A stretch of 64,000 nucleotides of DNA from Rhypophila decipiens (Eukaryota > Ascomycota > Sordariomycetes > Sordariales > Naviculisporaceae). The position numbers and the translations under genes are program-made. The stretch's first letter is position 1, and every line of letters begins with the position of its first letter. Location of the stretch: the NCBI GenBank assembly GCA_033297075.1, contig MU858055.1, positions 372,001 to 436,000 on the forward strand, in the 5' to 3' direction. The notes below the pieces were generated by a model that was given only the letters and a program-made list of their open reading frames with translations, was not told the DNA's origin and ran no database searches. Of this stretch, positions 1 through 11,519 are shown in pieces.

Positions 1-2
1 AT

Positions 3-467
3 AGACATCCTAGACTCGAGCTTGCTCATCGGACACTGCTCGACCAGACCAGCGGCGGGGCGGGCATGGGCGCCGCAGGCATTCCGACAATGCTATTTCA
101 GATCAGGGTGGCGGGTTGCGCCCCGTTCGTGCCAGATTCTTACCGGAACTGGGCCAAGAACATACTCGAGACTATATGGGCAGACACGGGAATCCCGCAG
201 GCAAGGACTCAAGCAGAACTTGTTGCAAAAGCTCAAGAGGGTGGCTCCCCGAGTCCCAAGCCTGTCCAACTGCCGCCTGATTTGGAACAGGAGAGGAAGC
301 CCCCAATATATCAGTCGCGACAGCCAGTCCAGTCTCCGGCGCAGGAAAGCTCACACACATACCTTGGTGAGAAATTTCAGGCAGGTAGTGAGTCGGCCGG
401 GCCCAGCTCATGGGATTACACGGTAAAACGTGAGCCGATGAGCCCTGGCAGCCAGGCCCGGCGGTGA
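3..467 (+). CDS. 3' end of an unrecognised protein (partial)
   Basis: The frame is open from the first base of the window to a TGA at 465-467, giving the last 154 residues of a gene that starts upstream. The first 65 residues look folded, with an aromatic and hydrophobic stretch (MLFQIRVAGCAPFV, then YRNWAKNILETIW). The remainder is Pro/Gln/Ser-rich and ends in a basic tail. This layout, a helical block followed by a disordered end, resembles the C-terminus of a fungal transcription factor, but no DNA-binding motif lies inside the window and I do not recognise the family. The alternative is that only the later ATG at 66 is used, which is unlikely because the frame stays open and protein-like before it. 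Confidence 0.5.
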   Translation, partial: RHPRLELAHRTLLDQTSGGAGMGAAGIPTMLFQIRVAGCAPFVPDSYRNWAKNILETIWADTGIPQARTQAELVAKAQEGGSPSPKPVQLPPDLEQERKPPIYQSRQPVQSPAQESSHTYLGEKFQAGSESAGPSSWDYTVKREPMSPGSQARR

Positions 468-1556
468 CTGGTCAAAAGACAGCCTTTTTCTTTCCTTCAT
501 CGTTTCGATGTGTTTTGGGGACAACGATCCCTTTGTACCAATGATGGCTGGTTTTGGAGAAACCAACAAAAGTTTGGCTGTTTGGATTCCCCTTTCTTCG
601 ATCCAGGATTTCTGGACACTTGTTTGTATATATACCTTTTACTGCTTTGTAATTGCATATACCTCATGTATGGTCATGCTTTTGGATATTCACATATAAG
701 CTCGAACCTTGAAGATTGAAGTTTGCCTGACAGTCTCGTTCACGAGAGCCGCCTCTACATGTATTTGCCAGTTCCATATTGCGGACAATATACGTACTGA
801 AAGTACGGGTTACGTAACAGTCCACCCGCTTTTTACCACCCCACTCTTGACAGCTGATTGCGACAAGATAATCCCTGTCAGCCGCTTTGGTTCCCTTGAC
901 AACGGTATTGATTTTCAAACAATAAGGACTCCTTTTCCCCAGAGTGAGATGCACTTTAGAAAGAGGAACTCGATATGCAGGAAAAGACAAGCCAGATAGT
1001 TGAAAGTGAATTTCATGAATGGAAACTACATAATGCCATCTCTTGATTTACATGCACATCTTTCTTACCGTCTGGATCCTGGTGGTCGTGGATACGCAAA
1101 CACCTCACACCTCTTGAACCCCTGCATCCAATCACGGTCGATCCCGTTTGTTCGAGTGGTTGCCCCGCGACACCGCACATTTGGGAACAACGAACAGGAG
1201 CGGGGAGTCAATCCACACACACACACACACACAAAGACAACAGCAGCAGCAAGCTTGAGCTGAGCTGTCTTTGCTTTGCTTGGGACCAGTCCCGACCAGA
1301 CCCTTGGTTTTTTTTTTGTTTTCCCCAGTCCAGTCGCAAAGGTTCCATTCCACCCATCTTGAACAATCATTCATTATCCACAAGACAATTACCCCAGACT
1401 CCTTATAAGCTACAAAACGACATCATTCAGCATTCCAGTCCCTCTAGCGAACGCATCGGGTACTGTGCGGGATTGGTAGTATAAACTTATACGTCACTCA
1501 CCTAAATACCTAGCACTCGTTTGGTCAGCCCAAGTGCTGGCCGCCGTATCGCCGTC
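468..1556. other. Intergenic region and promoter of the b561 gene
   Basis: No convincing coding frame on either strand. The stretch holds the terminator of the upstream gene and the promoter of the next. From about 1200 it is simple: a CA run, a short CAG run, a T run near 1308-1317 and pyrimidine-rich DNA, as is common before fungal start sites. Confidence 0.5.
1214..1233. repeat. (CA)10 microsatellite
   Basis: A clean dinucleotide run of ten CA units, followed within ten bases by a short CAG run. It lies about 320 bases before the b561 start codon, in presumed promoter or 5' untranslated DNA. Confidence 0.9.
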
Positions 1557-4464
1557 ATGGCGCCGGCCGATAACCTCTCACCGCCGGGGTCGAGCTCGTA
1601 CTCGTCCAACACGATGAGCGTCGGCGACGGGACCTGGGACTTTACCAAGAATTCCTTCTTGTTGCCCAACCTGGTGGGACTCAACTTTGAGACTATGCAA
1701 TATAATGGTTTGTTATTTTTTTCTCTCCCAAGTTGTATTTAGTCCGGTTACGTTACAGTTAAACTTGCGACCAAGCGCGCCCATGTTCTTGTTCTCAATC
1801 TGTGGTGGAATGCGCAATATCATCCGACTAACACTTTGCCATCTCTCACAAACAGGAATGGGAAACCGCTTCTCAACCCTAACACAATACCACACCCTAA
1901 TCCTAGGCCACGGCGTCCTAGCAGCAATCACATTCCTCTTCATCGTCCCCTTTGCCGTCCTCTACGTGCGCTTCTACACCCGACGACCAGGCTACGGAAT
2001 CCGATACCATGCCTACCTCAACATCCTCGCCGTCCTCTTAAGCACGGTGCTGTTTATCCTGGGCTTCATGGCCGTCGGCCCGTCGCGCAGCCTGACAAAC
2101 CCGCACCACGGCATCGGCGTGGCCATCTACACGCTCATCTTGCTCCAGGCTGTCGGCGGACGTCTGGTGCGCCATATCACGGGGAGGTCGTTGCGCGTGC
2201 ATATCCATCGGTATTCAGGGCGTGCTATTGCGCTGTTGGGGATTGTCCAGGTCCCGCTTGGGTTGACGTTGTATGGGTCGCCTAAATATCTGTTTATTCT
2301 GTATGCGCTCTGGATGGCGTTTCTGGCGCTGTTGTTTTTTATACTGGATTATAGGGATGGTGGACGGAGAGGCGATCATTACATCAGCGGTGGTGGTGGG
2401 AGGTCGGAAAGCGGGTATACCGAGAAGAAGCCGAGTCGCATGAAGTGGTTAGCGCCGGTCGCTGCGGGGGCGGGAATCTTTGCGCTGCTGAGGGGGCGGA
2501 AGAAGAAAACCGACCGGGATACTGAGCGAGATGGGAGTCGCAGCCCGAGTTTGAGGTCGCATAGGAGGAGGAGTCTGGGGCCTGAGGTGATTTCGTCACC
2601 TGGGCAGACCGATACGTATTACGACGAAAAGTCTGCGCGAACCGATCATCGACGGGCGAGTGATGGGGGCGGGGGCGGGTTCATGAAGAAGGCCCTGGCT
2701 GCTGGTGCGGTGGGTGCGCTGGTGGGCAAGTTTATGGGTGGTCGTAATAAGAAGACGAGGGATCACGACGACTCAGAGTACTCTGCTGTTGCGACGGACA
2801 CGCCTAGTCGACATCACAGGCCGCCACCGAGACGATACGCACCGACCGAGAGCGACTTCACCGATCTGACGGAGGAAACTCGCCGTCATGATAGCCGTCG
2901 AGACAGAGATCGGGGAGGCTCAATCCTGCCACCACCAGGGGACCCGGTTGCAGCGGCTGCCGCTATCAGCGCCGCAGAACGACCAGGTGCTCGACCGGGT
3001 GCGCGGCCATCGACTCCTCAGCGATCACATGCCCAGTCGAGATTCGACAGCGTAGACGAGTCGGATTATTCGTCCTATGTCAGTCCGTCGAAGCGGCCTG
3101 TCGAGAAGAGGAAGAGCAGTGGAAGTGGCATGGCTAAAGGCGCACTTGCTGCTCTTACGTTTGGTTGGTTGGGCAAGAAGGCCAAGGATGGTCACGACAG
3201 GAGGGAAGAGGAGCGTCTGAGGGATGAAGAGGACAGGCGCAGAGAAGAAGCCGCGCGGCGATCGGGCAATCGCAATTCGAGATATACCGGCGATGGATAC
3301 GGGACACCGACCAGACGAGAATCCCGACGACGCCCGTCTCGCTACCAACCCGCTCCGTCGGCGCTCACGGGCGACACCTCAGATCTCTCCTCCATCGAGC
3401 CCCGTGGTGACACCAACTATGAGCCAGCCCGTATAGGTGGTGGCGGCTCTCGTCCAACCTTCCGACCTGAAAACCCTATTCCGGTTCCAGTTCCCGGAGC
3501 GCCTCCCCAGGCACCGATACCTCCTCCTCCTGGTGCGCCGCTCCCGATTCCTGTGCCTCTTCCTGGGGCAGGTGGTGGATCTCATCATGTCCTCCCCGGA
3601 CCGCATGCTCCAGGAGGAATCGATATGCCACCCATGCCGCCTGACCCACGGGGATTTTTCAGCCATAGCCATGATTCGGGTAGTGAAGGATATCAATCTG
3701 GTGGACAGGGATCATCCAGACGACCTGGAAGGGGGGACAGGAGGGGCGATCCTGCGGCAGCGGCAGCGGCAGCAGCAGCATCAGCCAGTCTTTTAGCTCA
3801 GGAGCAGGAAGACGACCGGAGGAGAAGAGATCGGTCCAACGAACCGTTGTCCTCGGCAGCTGTCAAGATCTCAGTAAACGATGATAGAGATAGGAATATC
3901 ACGCTGCGGAGATTGACAGAAGAGGAACAACGGCGGGACCAGGCGCAGAGAAGGAGGAGGGACTCGGTCAGCAGTCAATCCGAGGCCGACACTCCCTCTA
4001 GACGATACCGGAGAGGGAGGGATACCAGCATACAGTCGAGCCAAAGACGAGCAGAGGCAGCTGCGGAATCAAGGGTGGAAGATCTAGAACCGCCGTTGGT
4101 TCCCGCGCCACTGTCGCTGACCCCTCCTAACCCGCCTTTTGCGGGGGGCAGGAGACCGAAAGACTCGGCCTATTACTCGGGTGGACAACAAGCTGGTGGA
4201 CCTAGCGGAAGCGCTGCGGGCCCTTCAGGCGGCTTACCCGGGGCCGGTGCGAGCTTTTCGAGCATAGGGGGCAGTCCTGGTCCCGGCCCGAGGGGCGAGT
4301 GGAGCGCGATAAGTCCGGCGCCTAGTGGGCAGTTTGGCGGCAAAACCACGGCTCCTCCTACTGCCTCAGTTCCGGGGTCGTCTGATGCTGCGGCTGATAG
4401 GAGAAGACGAAGGAGGTTGGAAAGACGAGAGGGCAGTCGAGGGGGAGGAGTGGAGTATGATTAG
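1557..4464 (+). CDS. Cytochrome b561-domain membrane protein with a long basic tail
   Basis: Two exons, 1557-1707 and 1856-4464, give 919 residues. The intron starts GTTTGT, has CTAAC near 1828 and ends ACAG; the join is in phase. Residues about 63-215 form a multi-span membrane domain with histidines placed as in cytochrome b561 proteins (LGHG, YHAYL, NPHHG, HIHRYSG), which by family knowledge ligate two hemes for electron transfer across a membrane. The next 700 residues are predicted disordered and rich in Arg, Ser, Pro, Asp and Gly. Within this tail three similar Ala/Gly-rich hydrophobic segments flanked by Lys/Arg start at about residues 246, 327 and 476. Function and membrane are not shown by the sequence; plasma membrane or vacuole is a guess. 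Exon 1 starts at the first ATG after an in-frame TTG. Confidence 0.85.
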
Positions 4465-5618
4465 GCCTCATCTCGACCATCTCCTCCTAGGGGCTCTACG
4501 GGTCCAGCAGCTCCAACGGGCACATCGGGTCTATTGCCAGTAGCCCCCCCGTCAGATTCAGCAGGTCCGACGGGTCCGGGTCCGACAGGTCCAACAGACG
4601 CGGGATTTCTCGAGTGGCTGAATTCGCGGCCGCCAGAACCACCACGCAAAACGAGAACTGCTCGGTGATTTAAATGCATGAGCTCCCATCTGGACTTTGG
4701 ACATTTTATCCGAGTCGGAGACTGACAGGGGCCGGTTCCGTCCGGCGAGAAATCTTGAATGGATGAAAGTGAAAGAAGCGATTGACGACTAATGTTTGGG
4801 ATTAATGCTGGGTCCTTGGATGATTTATGGGACCTTTTATGAGGCATCATGTCTGCATGCATGTTTGAAAGCTTGTGAAGGTTGTGGAAAAGGTTTCTTC
4901 ATCCCCACGTGGGCATTTACATACCAGATGGGATTCGGCTTGATGGCTGTCGGTCTGCCTCGGCCAGTTACTTGTTAGACTCTATGTTTCTTTGCCTCAT
5001 ATTTTGTTTTGCTCTTTTCATATTCCCCTGACAAGACAGCATGGCGTTTTGACTGGTTGGTTTTTAAGGAATATCATGTACATTTGCTTACATACATAAT
5101 GTCAGTCAGTGTGTCACTGTGTATGTACCTTAGTTTTGAGATGAGTTATAGGAGTTGGTAACATGGCAGAATTGACTTTTGGTACTGGGATTTACAAGTT
5201 TCCAACATACAAGTTTGCGATATCCGTGAAGATGATGATGATCAAGACAAGTGTTGAAAGAGCATGGAAGAGAGCTCATCGAAGCTTCCTTCACAGTGAT
5301 GTAAGTGAGCTTTCCTGGCTTATGATTGGCTGACTGAGACATGTTGCTGCGCAAATACAGCACCTCAGCTCCCCGCCTTTCCGTGCAGCGTCCCGCTGGC
5401 TGCCTGAAACGCCTCCGAGCCCCACGGAACAGAGATCTCTTGGCGCCGACAATTCAACAACACATTCTCATCAACCCGCGACTGCTGTCAACGACGCGCC
5501 CGAAGTTAATTTCACTTTTGAGTCGCTTTTACACAAGTCCAGCTGAAGGATCACAAGTTACTACTTCTTTATACAACATTCGACCACATCGCAAAACAGA
5601 CTGTGCAGGAGAAAAAAG
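4465..5618. other. Intergenic region before nnf1
   Basis: Contains the b561 3' untranslated region and the nnf1 promoter. Small open frames here do not look protein-like, and I see no gene. Confidence 0.5.
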
Positions 5619-6860
5619 ATGCCTTCACAACAAGTTCAACCGCCAGTAACAGCAACTGGTGAAAGTGAGCTTCATCAACACCAGGGTGACGAGATGGACG
5701 TGGACACCACACCCGCAACAACCTCAACCTCAAACCCAAACCCAAACCCACAACAGACAAACCCGACAAGGGTAACAAGATCAACATCCAAAGAACCAGC
5801 AGGAGAATCATCACAAAATGAACAACCACAACAGCCAGCCCAAGAAGCAGCAGAGCCTTCAGAAGAACCAGACTCACCACTACTCCCGAACAAACACATA
5901 GCCGTGACTCCCGGACCACGCGCGTCGAGGTTACAAGAAGCCTTTGCGGGCTCGCTGAGGAAAACACTCGAAAAGATCAATCTCAAAAATTTCGCAGCGT
6001 GTTATCCGACTGTTGCGCAGGGTGCGCCGGGCACGTTGGAGTTTGTCCAGCGGACCATGGTTACGCGGCTGGGGGAGCAGTGTAATGTGAGTTGATCTCA
6101 TTTCTTCTCATTATTTTCATTACAAGCTTTATACCTCTTTCATAATTGCTCTCGGTATTTCCACTCTTCATCTTACCTTCAGTGTGTTAAAGGGGGAGTG
6201 ATCACAAGCATCTCTGAATCTTCATCATACTTTTCATCGCCCCTCGTTACTCGCACGACGTCCTGGGCGAATAGCTGCTGCAGCTGCTGAGAACTACCAT
6301 CCAATTATGTTTGAACGGAGCGCAGTTTCTAACCAACATGCACCTTCAGAGAGAATTCGATTCAGTCCTCCAAAAACGCAACGCAGTCGCCAAGCTGAAT
6401 GAACTCGAAAGCCTGGTGAGTGATGCGGCACGAAGGAAAGCAGAACTAGAAGCTTCGGGCGTGAAGACGCCGATACCGTAAGTGCCCCGCCCCCCCCCCC
6501 CCCCCACCCATTTCACTTGCACCAAAATGTGATCATCTGCTGATATAAGAGAAAAAAAAAAGACCACATACCCTGCCAGCGAAAACCATTCTCGCAGCAC
6601 ACCTCGCGCCACACCTGGCCTCGCAGCAATCACAGCTCAACGCCAAATTACAGACGGTGCAATCACACAATGCCCTGCTCTTTGACGAGATCCAGGCCCA
6701 GCGGGCCGAGATGGAGCGGATCCTCGCCGCGGTGGAACAAGTGCTCGCTGATGTCGGTGGTGCGAATGAGCTGCTCGATGCCGTGGTGGGTGATCTTGCC
6801 ACGGAGACGCGGGCAGTCGAGGCTGAGATGTCGGGGATGGAGGTTAGGACAAGGACTTGA
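5619..6860 (+). CDS. nnf1: Kinetochore MIND/Mis12 complex subunit Nnf1
   Basis: Three exons, 5619-6086, 6350-6477 and 6563-6860, give 297 residues. After a Pro/Thr/Gln-rich N-terminus of about 100 residues comes the Nnf1 signature (GPRASRLQEAF, NFAACYPTVA, MVTRLGEQC), then helical coiled-coil segments (FDSVLQKRNAVAKLNELE; KLQTVQSHNALLFDEI). Nnf1 pairs with Mis12 and joins the inner kinetochore to the Ndc80 complex. The exon 2 donor is GTAAGT at 6478. The only acceptor in the right phase is the AAAG at 6559-6562, after a weak purine-rich tract; it yields a PPHTL join that fits my memory of the family. A CCAG at 6579 looks stronger but is out of frame. Intron 2 holds a 16-base C run. Confidence 0.88.
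6490..6505 (+). repeat. C16 homopolymer in nnf1 intron 2
   Basis: Sixteen consecutive C, preceded by CCCCG and followed by ACCC, twelve bases after the splice donor of a roughly 85-base intron. The other strand is a G run, able in principle to form a quadruplex. The length is prone to sequencing error but does not affect the coding frame. Confidence 0.85.
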
Positions 6861-7100
6861 CATATCTGATTCTAAGAGCTGAGTACATGTGCGTGGCAGC
6901 TTGTATCACTTTTGATAATACCAGTACTTTGTAGGTTCTGAGAGGACATCTAATGATGATATGATTCTCACTAAAGTTTTAACATAGACACAGATAACAA
7001 AGCGAAAAGGGATGAAAATACTGCATGCAACTAGCTAGCACTTCAGCTCAATACAAAAGCCAATGTCTCCTCAACCTATAAATACTACTTCCAGGTCAAT

Positions 7101-9374
7101 TTACCTCCCCCCACCCCCAGGAGTCCCAGGTAGCGGCCGAGGCCCCACAATCTGCCTCCTGCCAGCCCCAATCCCCTGCTGCCCCTTATTCTGACTATCG
7201 CCCCCCGTATAACCCGACCACTGACTGACATCCCACCGCCCCCCAATCCCACCACCAATCCCATCCACCCCGTCGCCGGCTCGCACAGCCTTGGCAGTCT
7301 CCTGCTGCGCTTCTTCCCACTCGCGCTGCCGTTGCCTCTCCATCTCCATCTCACGCTCGAGCAGCGACTTGGACGCGAACCCGCCCGCTTTGGTCTGTTT
7401 CTGGGCCACTGCTCGGCGTCGGTCTTCGGCTTCGCGCTCGTCTACCCCGCCTGCTAGCTCCCGAGCGAAGGTTTGCTGAGGCAGTTGCGGTTTGGGAGCT
7501 GGGTTCGATGCTAGGTAGCGATCGGTGCGAGACATCTGAGGGCTTGTTCGGGGCTGGTATTGTGGTTGCTGAGGTAAAGGGGCAGGCGTAGGAGGCTGCT
7601 GCTTCTGAGCGGGTTGATACTGTGGAGGCGGGAGAGGTCGCTCGGGTTCTTTCTCCTTGGTGACTGTGGGAGGAGGACTAGAGATATATTGTGTTGGGTC
7701 CGGGAGTGGCCGCGAGCCGGTGTGGTGCTTGCGGACCGGAATGACGGGCGGACCATCACCTCCTGTTCGATGGGTCTTAACCTTCGCTGGAGGAATTGCC
7801 GCCGTTGTCGGATCCGGCAAGGGGCGTGCAGAACGGGGAGGAGGAGGTGGTGCTGCCTCTTCGGCCTCTTGTTCTTGTTGATGTTTCGCCCATTCATTAC
7901 CCAAAAATTGGCGTTCGTCGTCACGGACGCTCCATGAATCTTGTCTGCTTACAGGCCGTGCGGGTGGTGCATGTGCATGTCTACTACGGGACCTCGCACG
8001 CGACTTGGCATCTTCATCGCCACGGCCACGCCGTCTAGCAGCATGCCCCTGGCGCTCCCTCTCATACTGCGCCTCACGCTCCCTAGCCAGCTCCAGCTCT
8101 TGCTCTAGTTGTTTTATCCGGCTGGTGTAACCGTCTTCCTTGACTTCCTGCTCAGCCTGGTACTGGCTGAGAAACTGGCCGCGAAGCTTTGCGTCACTCT
8201 TGCTCCGGGCTCGTGAGCGCTCCTCTCGTAGCCGGGCCTCGGCCTCCTCCTCCTCCTTCCGTCTCTTCTCTTCGGTTATCTTCCACTGGCGCTCCTCTTC
8301 TTCCCATTTTCTCTTTTCCTCTTCCAGCTTTTTCTGCTCCTCTTCCCTGAGACGCCGGGTCTCCTCCTCCCAGCGTCTTTCCTCCTCCAACCGAGCCCGC
8401 TCTTCCTCGGCTTCTATCTCGGCCTTCCGCCGGCGTTCTTCCTCTTCCATTAGCTGCCTCTGCCTCTCTGCCTCGGCCTCTTGCTCTCTTCGTTTCCGCT
8501 GTTTCTCAGCAGGGTTCGGGACGTGCGGTCCAGCACTGGTGATTTGACGACGACCTCCGAACGCAATTCCCAGATTCCCCTGACTTGCGCCGCCCATATA
8601 GCCATATTGGGCAATATTCCAAGCCGGCGATGTTGCGCCTTCGTGTGCCTTCGTGCTCCAGCTACTAACACTGACAGGAGAGGTAGAACCGTTTTGGGTC
8701 GGCGACTTGGTAGGGCTCCATCGTCCCCCAGTCGACTCGGGTTGGGATGGAGGGAGATTCGGTCCTCTTCCGTACACCGAAGACGAGGTGCTGCTGCTAA
8801 CACTGGACATTCCACGGGGACGAAGACCGATTGGGGTCGCAGACCCTGTCGACTGGGGGCTGAGAACTCCGCGATTGCTTTTAGGTCCCATGGCCGACGG
8901 GAAGGCCGACGGGTTTACCCCATGCGCCGCACGACTGAAAGCGCCCAGGCATTGAAGAACTTGGGCAGGGTCTTTCTGTTCGTAGAGGTCAACGGTCAAA
9001 AACATGTCGTGTTCCTGGAGGTTCAACGGTGGTGCTTGGCATGCGCGGAGGAAGAGCGAGATGTTTTCCATCTGTACAAAGGGCATCGACGACTGTTTGA
9101 ACCTGACTCCAGGCCGGCCTATGGCGAGATTTACAAGTCTTGAAATCCAAATGCTGTCAGCGGGAAGGCCATTAATTTTCCTTGGGTTCTAAGGGTAGGG
9201 GACTCACTTGCACAATGCCACGCCATCTTTCAACGCCTCGAGCAGATCACCAGAAGCCAACCGCTCTCCTAATATACCCTCGATCCATGACCGAACCTCG
9301 TTCGCGGCGGCAGGAGTGTACTTGTCCAGGCGCAGCTTGCGCAGGTCCTTGTCAAGAGACGTGACCGAAGCCAT
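7101..9374 (-). CDS. Transgelin-like calponin-homology protein with charged coiled coil
   Basis: Two exons on the minus strand, 9374-9208 and 9138-7101, give 734 residues. The join (CALC-K-LVNLAIG) completes a single calponin-homology domain at residues about 10-135, with SWIEGILGERL, LKDGVALCKL and MENISLFLRA as in the transgelin/SM22 group (yeast Scp1, S. pombe Stg1), which bind and cross-link actin. Those proteins are near 200 residues. This one adds about 600: a Ser/Pro region, a long Glu/Arg coiled coil near residues 210-370, and a Pro/Gln-rich end. The coiled coil suggests dimerisation or scaffolding (inference). It is divergent from the complex I assembly factor, with starts 880 bases apart. 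Confidence 0.85.
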
Positions 9375-10254
9375 GATTTGCTGGTCTCGTCAGTATGCCC
9401 GTCCACGATGTCCACGGTGTCCTCGGATGTGTCTTGTCGGTGCGAGATGACGCGACTGGCTTCTTTGTGGATAGCCTTATTGCCGGCCGGTAGGGATGAG
9501 CTCGGTATTGCAACTGCTATTTCCCCGGGCGGAGTCTAGGATATGAGGTGGACTCGACGGAACGTGGTGGGGGTGACGAAAGCAAGCCGAACGTGGGGTC
9601 CGTATTCGAGGGCCTCGAGACTTGCGTGTGCTGTCTGAGAGCTTTGCGTGGATTATGGCGGCGTGAAATCGGTATTTTCTTCCGTGGTCAAGAGGAAACG
9701 CATGCTGGCGTGTTGAGGGTTGTTTTGGTTGTGTTGTCTGCGTCGTAGTCGCATTGTCTAATAAGGCCAGTCCAGGGCACCACTCACTGCCGCCATTCCA
9801 AGTGATGACCAGTCAGAACCCAAAGCCCCACTCCATTTCATCCCAAAATTTGGCCCCGCCTCTCCAATTTGGGGATGCTTCTTGGCGAAGCCCACGCACC
9901 AGCCACAAAGTGACGTGAGAATCTGTTTCTTCTGTTTCTTCCATCTCTTCAGTGCCCGGTCTTCTGGCGCTAAACCATTTTTGGAGAGGCCCATTTTATT
10001 TGGCTAGGGACTTGAAGCTCTAAAATATATTGGAGGTGGTGACAACATCACTATCAGAACCCCGAGAAGATACAAGTCACCACCAGATATCTCAGCACTT
10101 CAGGCGAAAAGAGGTCCCGAAGGGCAGAAACACAGAACATAACAGGCGGCAACCTTTCATTATCACATGTATTGTATCCAACAAGGGAAAGTTCAAGGAA
10201 ACCTCATTCACTTTGCACCATCACGTTGTTACTCTGTTACTGCAGGCAAACATC
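9375..10254. promoter_or_regulatory. Divergent promoter region
   Basis: Lies between two start codons facing away from each other (transgelin-like gene to the left, NDUFAF2-like gene to the right). No coding frame stands out. Individual promoter elements cannot be fixed from the sequence alone. Confidence 0.5.
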
Positions 10255-10955
10255 ATGTCAGCCCCCCAAATTTCCCGTTTCCAGAACGCCTGGTATAAGT
10301 GGAAAGCATTGAGACTCCCATGGAGAAAACAATTTCTAGTCGGTAAGTGAGTTATTCTCATAATCCATCAGCCAAGCTTACTTTCAAGCTTATCCTGACA
10401 CCTATAAACGCAGGTCTTGACCTAAGTGGCAACACCTACTGGGAATTTCGTGACCTCCGAGGAACAGGACCAGGCGAGCGATGGCGACGCATCGTCAAAT
10501 ACCCCAAAGACACTCACTACGGCGACGTCAAGGTCCCGCCCATGTGGCACCAATGGCTCCGCCATCAACGGCCTGTTCCCCCGTCCATCGCCGAGCAACA
10601 AGCAGAGGCGGCCCGCCAGGAACGTCTCAAATACCTAGCCGCCCAGGCAGATGCTCGATGGGCGGCAAAGCCCAGCCTGGTAGATGGACCATCTAAGGCT
10701 ACGCTGGAACAACCCAAACCTCCTCTCACAAGCCCGAGTATGGAGAGGAACACGAACCAACCGCCTACAGATACGAGTCAAAGTGCAAACGATTCAGCAG
10801 CGGTTCCGAGGGAGAAGGTATGGGAGAAGATGCAGCAGCAGCAGAAGCAGCAATCTAGTCCACCGAAATCAGACCCGTGGAAACAACAGCGTGGTGGACC
10901 GAGCGAGGAATGGCAGCCAAAAGCTTGGGATCCGTCAGCCTCGTCTAAGAGGTGA
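10255..10955 (+). CDS. Mitochondrial complex I assembly factor, NDUFAF2/mimitin-like
   Basis: Two exons, 10255-10342 and 10414-10955, give 209 residues. The donor is GTAAGT, the acceptor GCAG, and the phase agrees. The first 120 residues match the NDUFA12/NDUFAF2 family (B17.2-like): a WYKWKALRLPWR start, then GNTYWEFRDLRG, RRIVKYP and the WHQWLRHQRPVPPS block. The acidic insert and WHQWLR form point to the assembly-factor branch rather than the structural subunit NDUFA12. NDUFAF2 helps late assembly of NADH:ubiquinone oxidoreductase in the mitochondrial matrix. The last 90 residues are low complexity (Gln, Pro, Ser, Lys), typical of the fungal members. No cleaved presequence is obvious. Confidence 0.85.
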
Positions 10956-11519
10956 TGATATAAAGTTATCAGGAGCCAACCTAACTCTTTTGGGGCCATC
11001 ATTATCCGACAAGCGAAAGAGGCGGATCTGCCGTGCTTAGTGTTAAGCCGTGAATAGACTCTACTGGGGAGTCGAGAGCAAGTAAATTAAATTCCATAGA
11101 GTCATGAGCTACGAGGAGGAGGGCTGATGTACACCTGGGCGTGTTTTGGTGGTGAGGCAGTGGAATAATACATTGTTAACGGGAGGCGAAGTGGATCCAA
11201 GCTCGGTTTGCGAACGGGCTCGGTTTAGTGTATTAGATATTCAATCCCGAGAGGATCACCGCTCCCCATATATATACGTATATATGTATAGCTGACTGTA
11301 CAAATACATGTAATACAAGTATCCTACTGCTCCTGCGCTAAAATGCTTTCTTCGCCAATGAGGGTAAGAGCATTATTCCGAATGACCAGAGAATCAAGAA
11401 AGACAAAAGCCAATGCTCTTCGCTCCCGTCTATAATGCCATGTCTCTATACGCTTTTGATCCAACTCTACGCCCACAATGACAAAAACAGCCAACACCTA
11501 GTCCCGTTTTTGTTGTTAA
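10956..11519. other. Convergent 3' region
   Basis: Between the ends of the NDUFAF2-like gene and tafazzin. No gene is visible. It holds a 16-base perfect AT-rich palindrome around ACGT at 11270-11285, of a kind expected in fungal terminators. Confidence 0.5.

Noticed and set aside
8140..8547. Ser/Arg-rich plus-strand frame
   Set aside because: Antisense shadow of the Glu/Arg coiled coil of the CH protein.
11270..11285. Perfect 16-base palindrome ATATATACGTATATAT
   Set aside because: Alternating AT sequence in a terminator region; expected by chance in such DNA.
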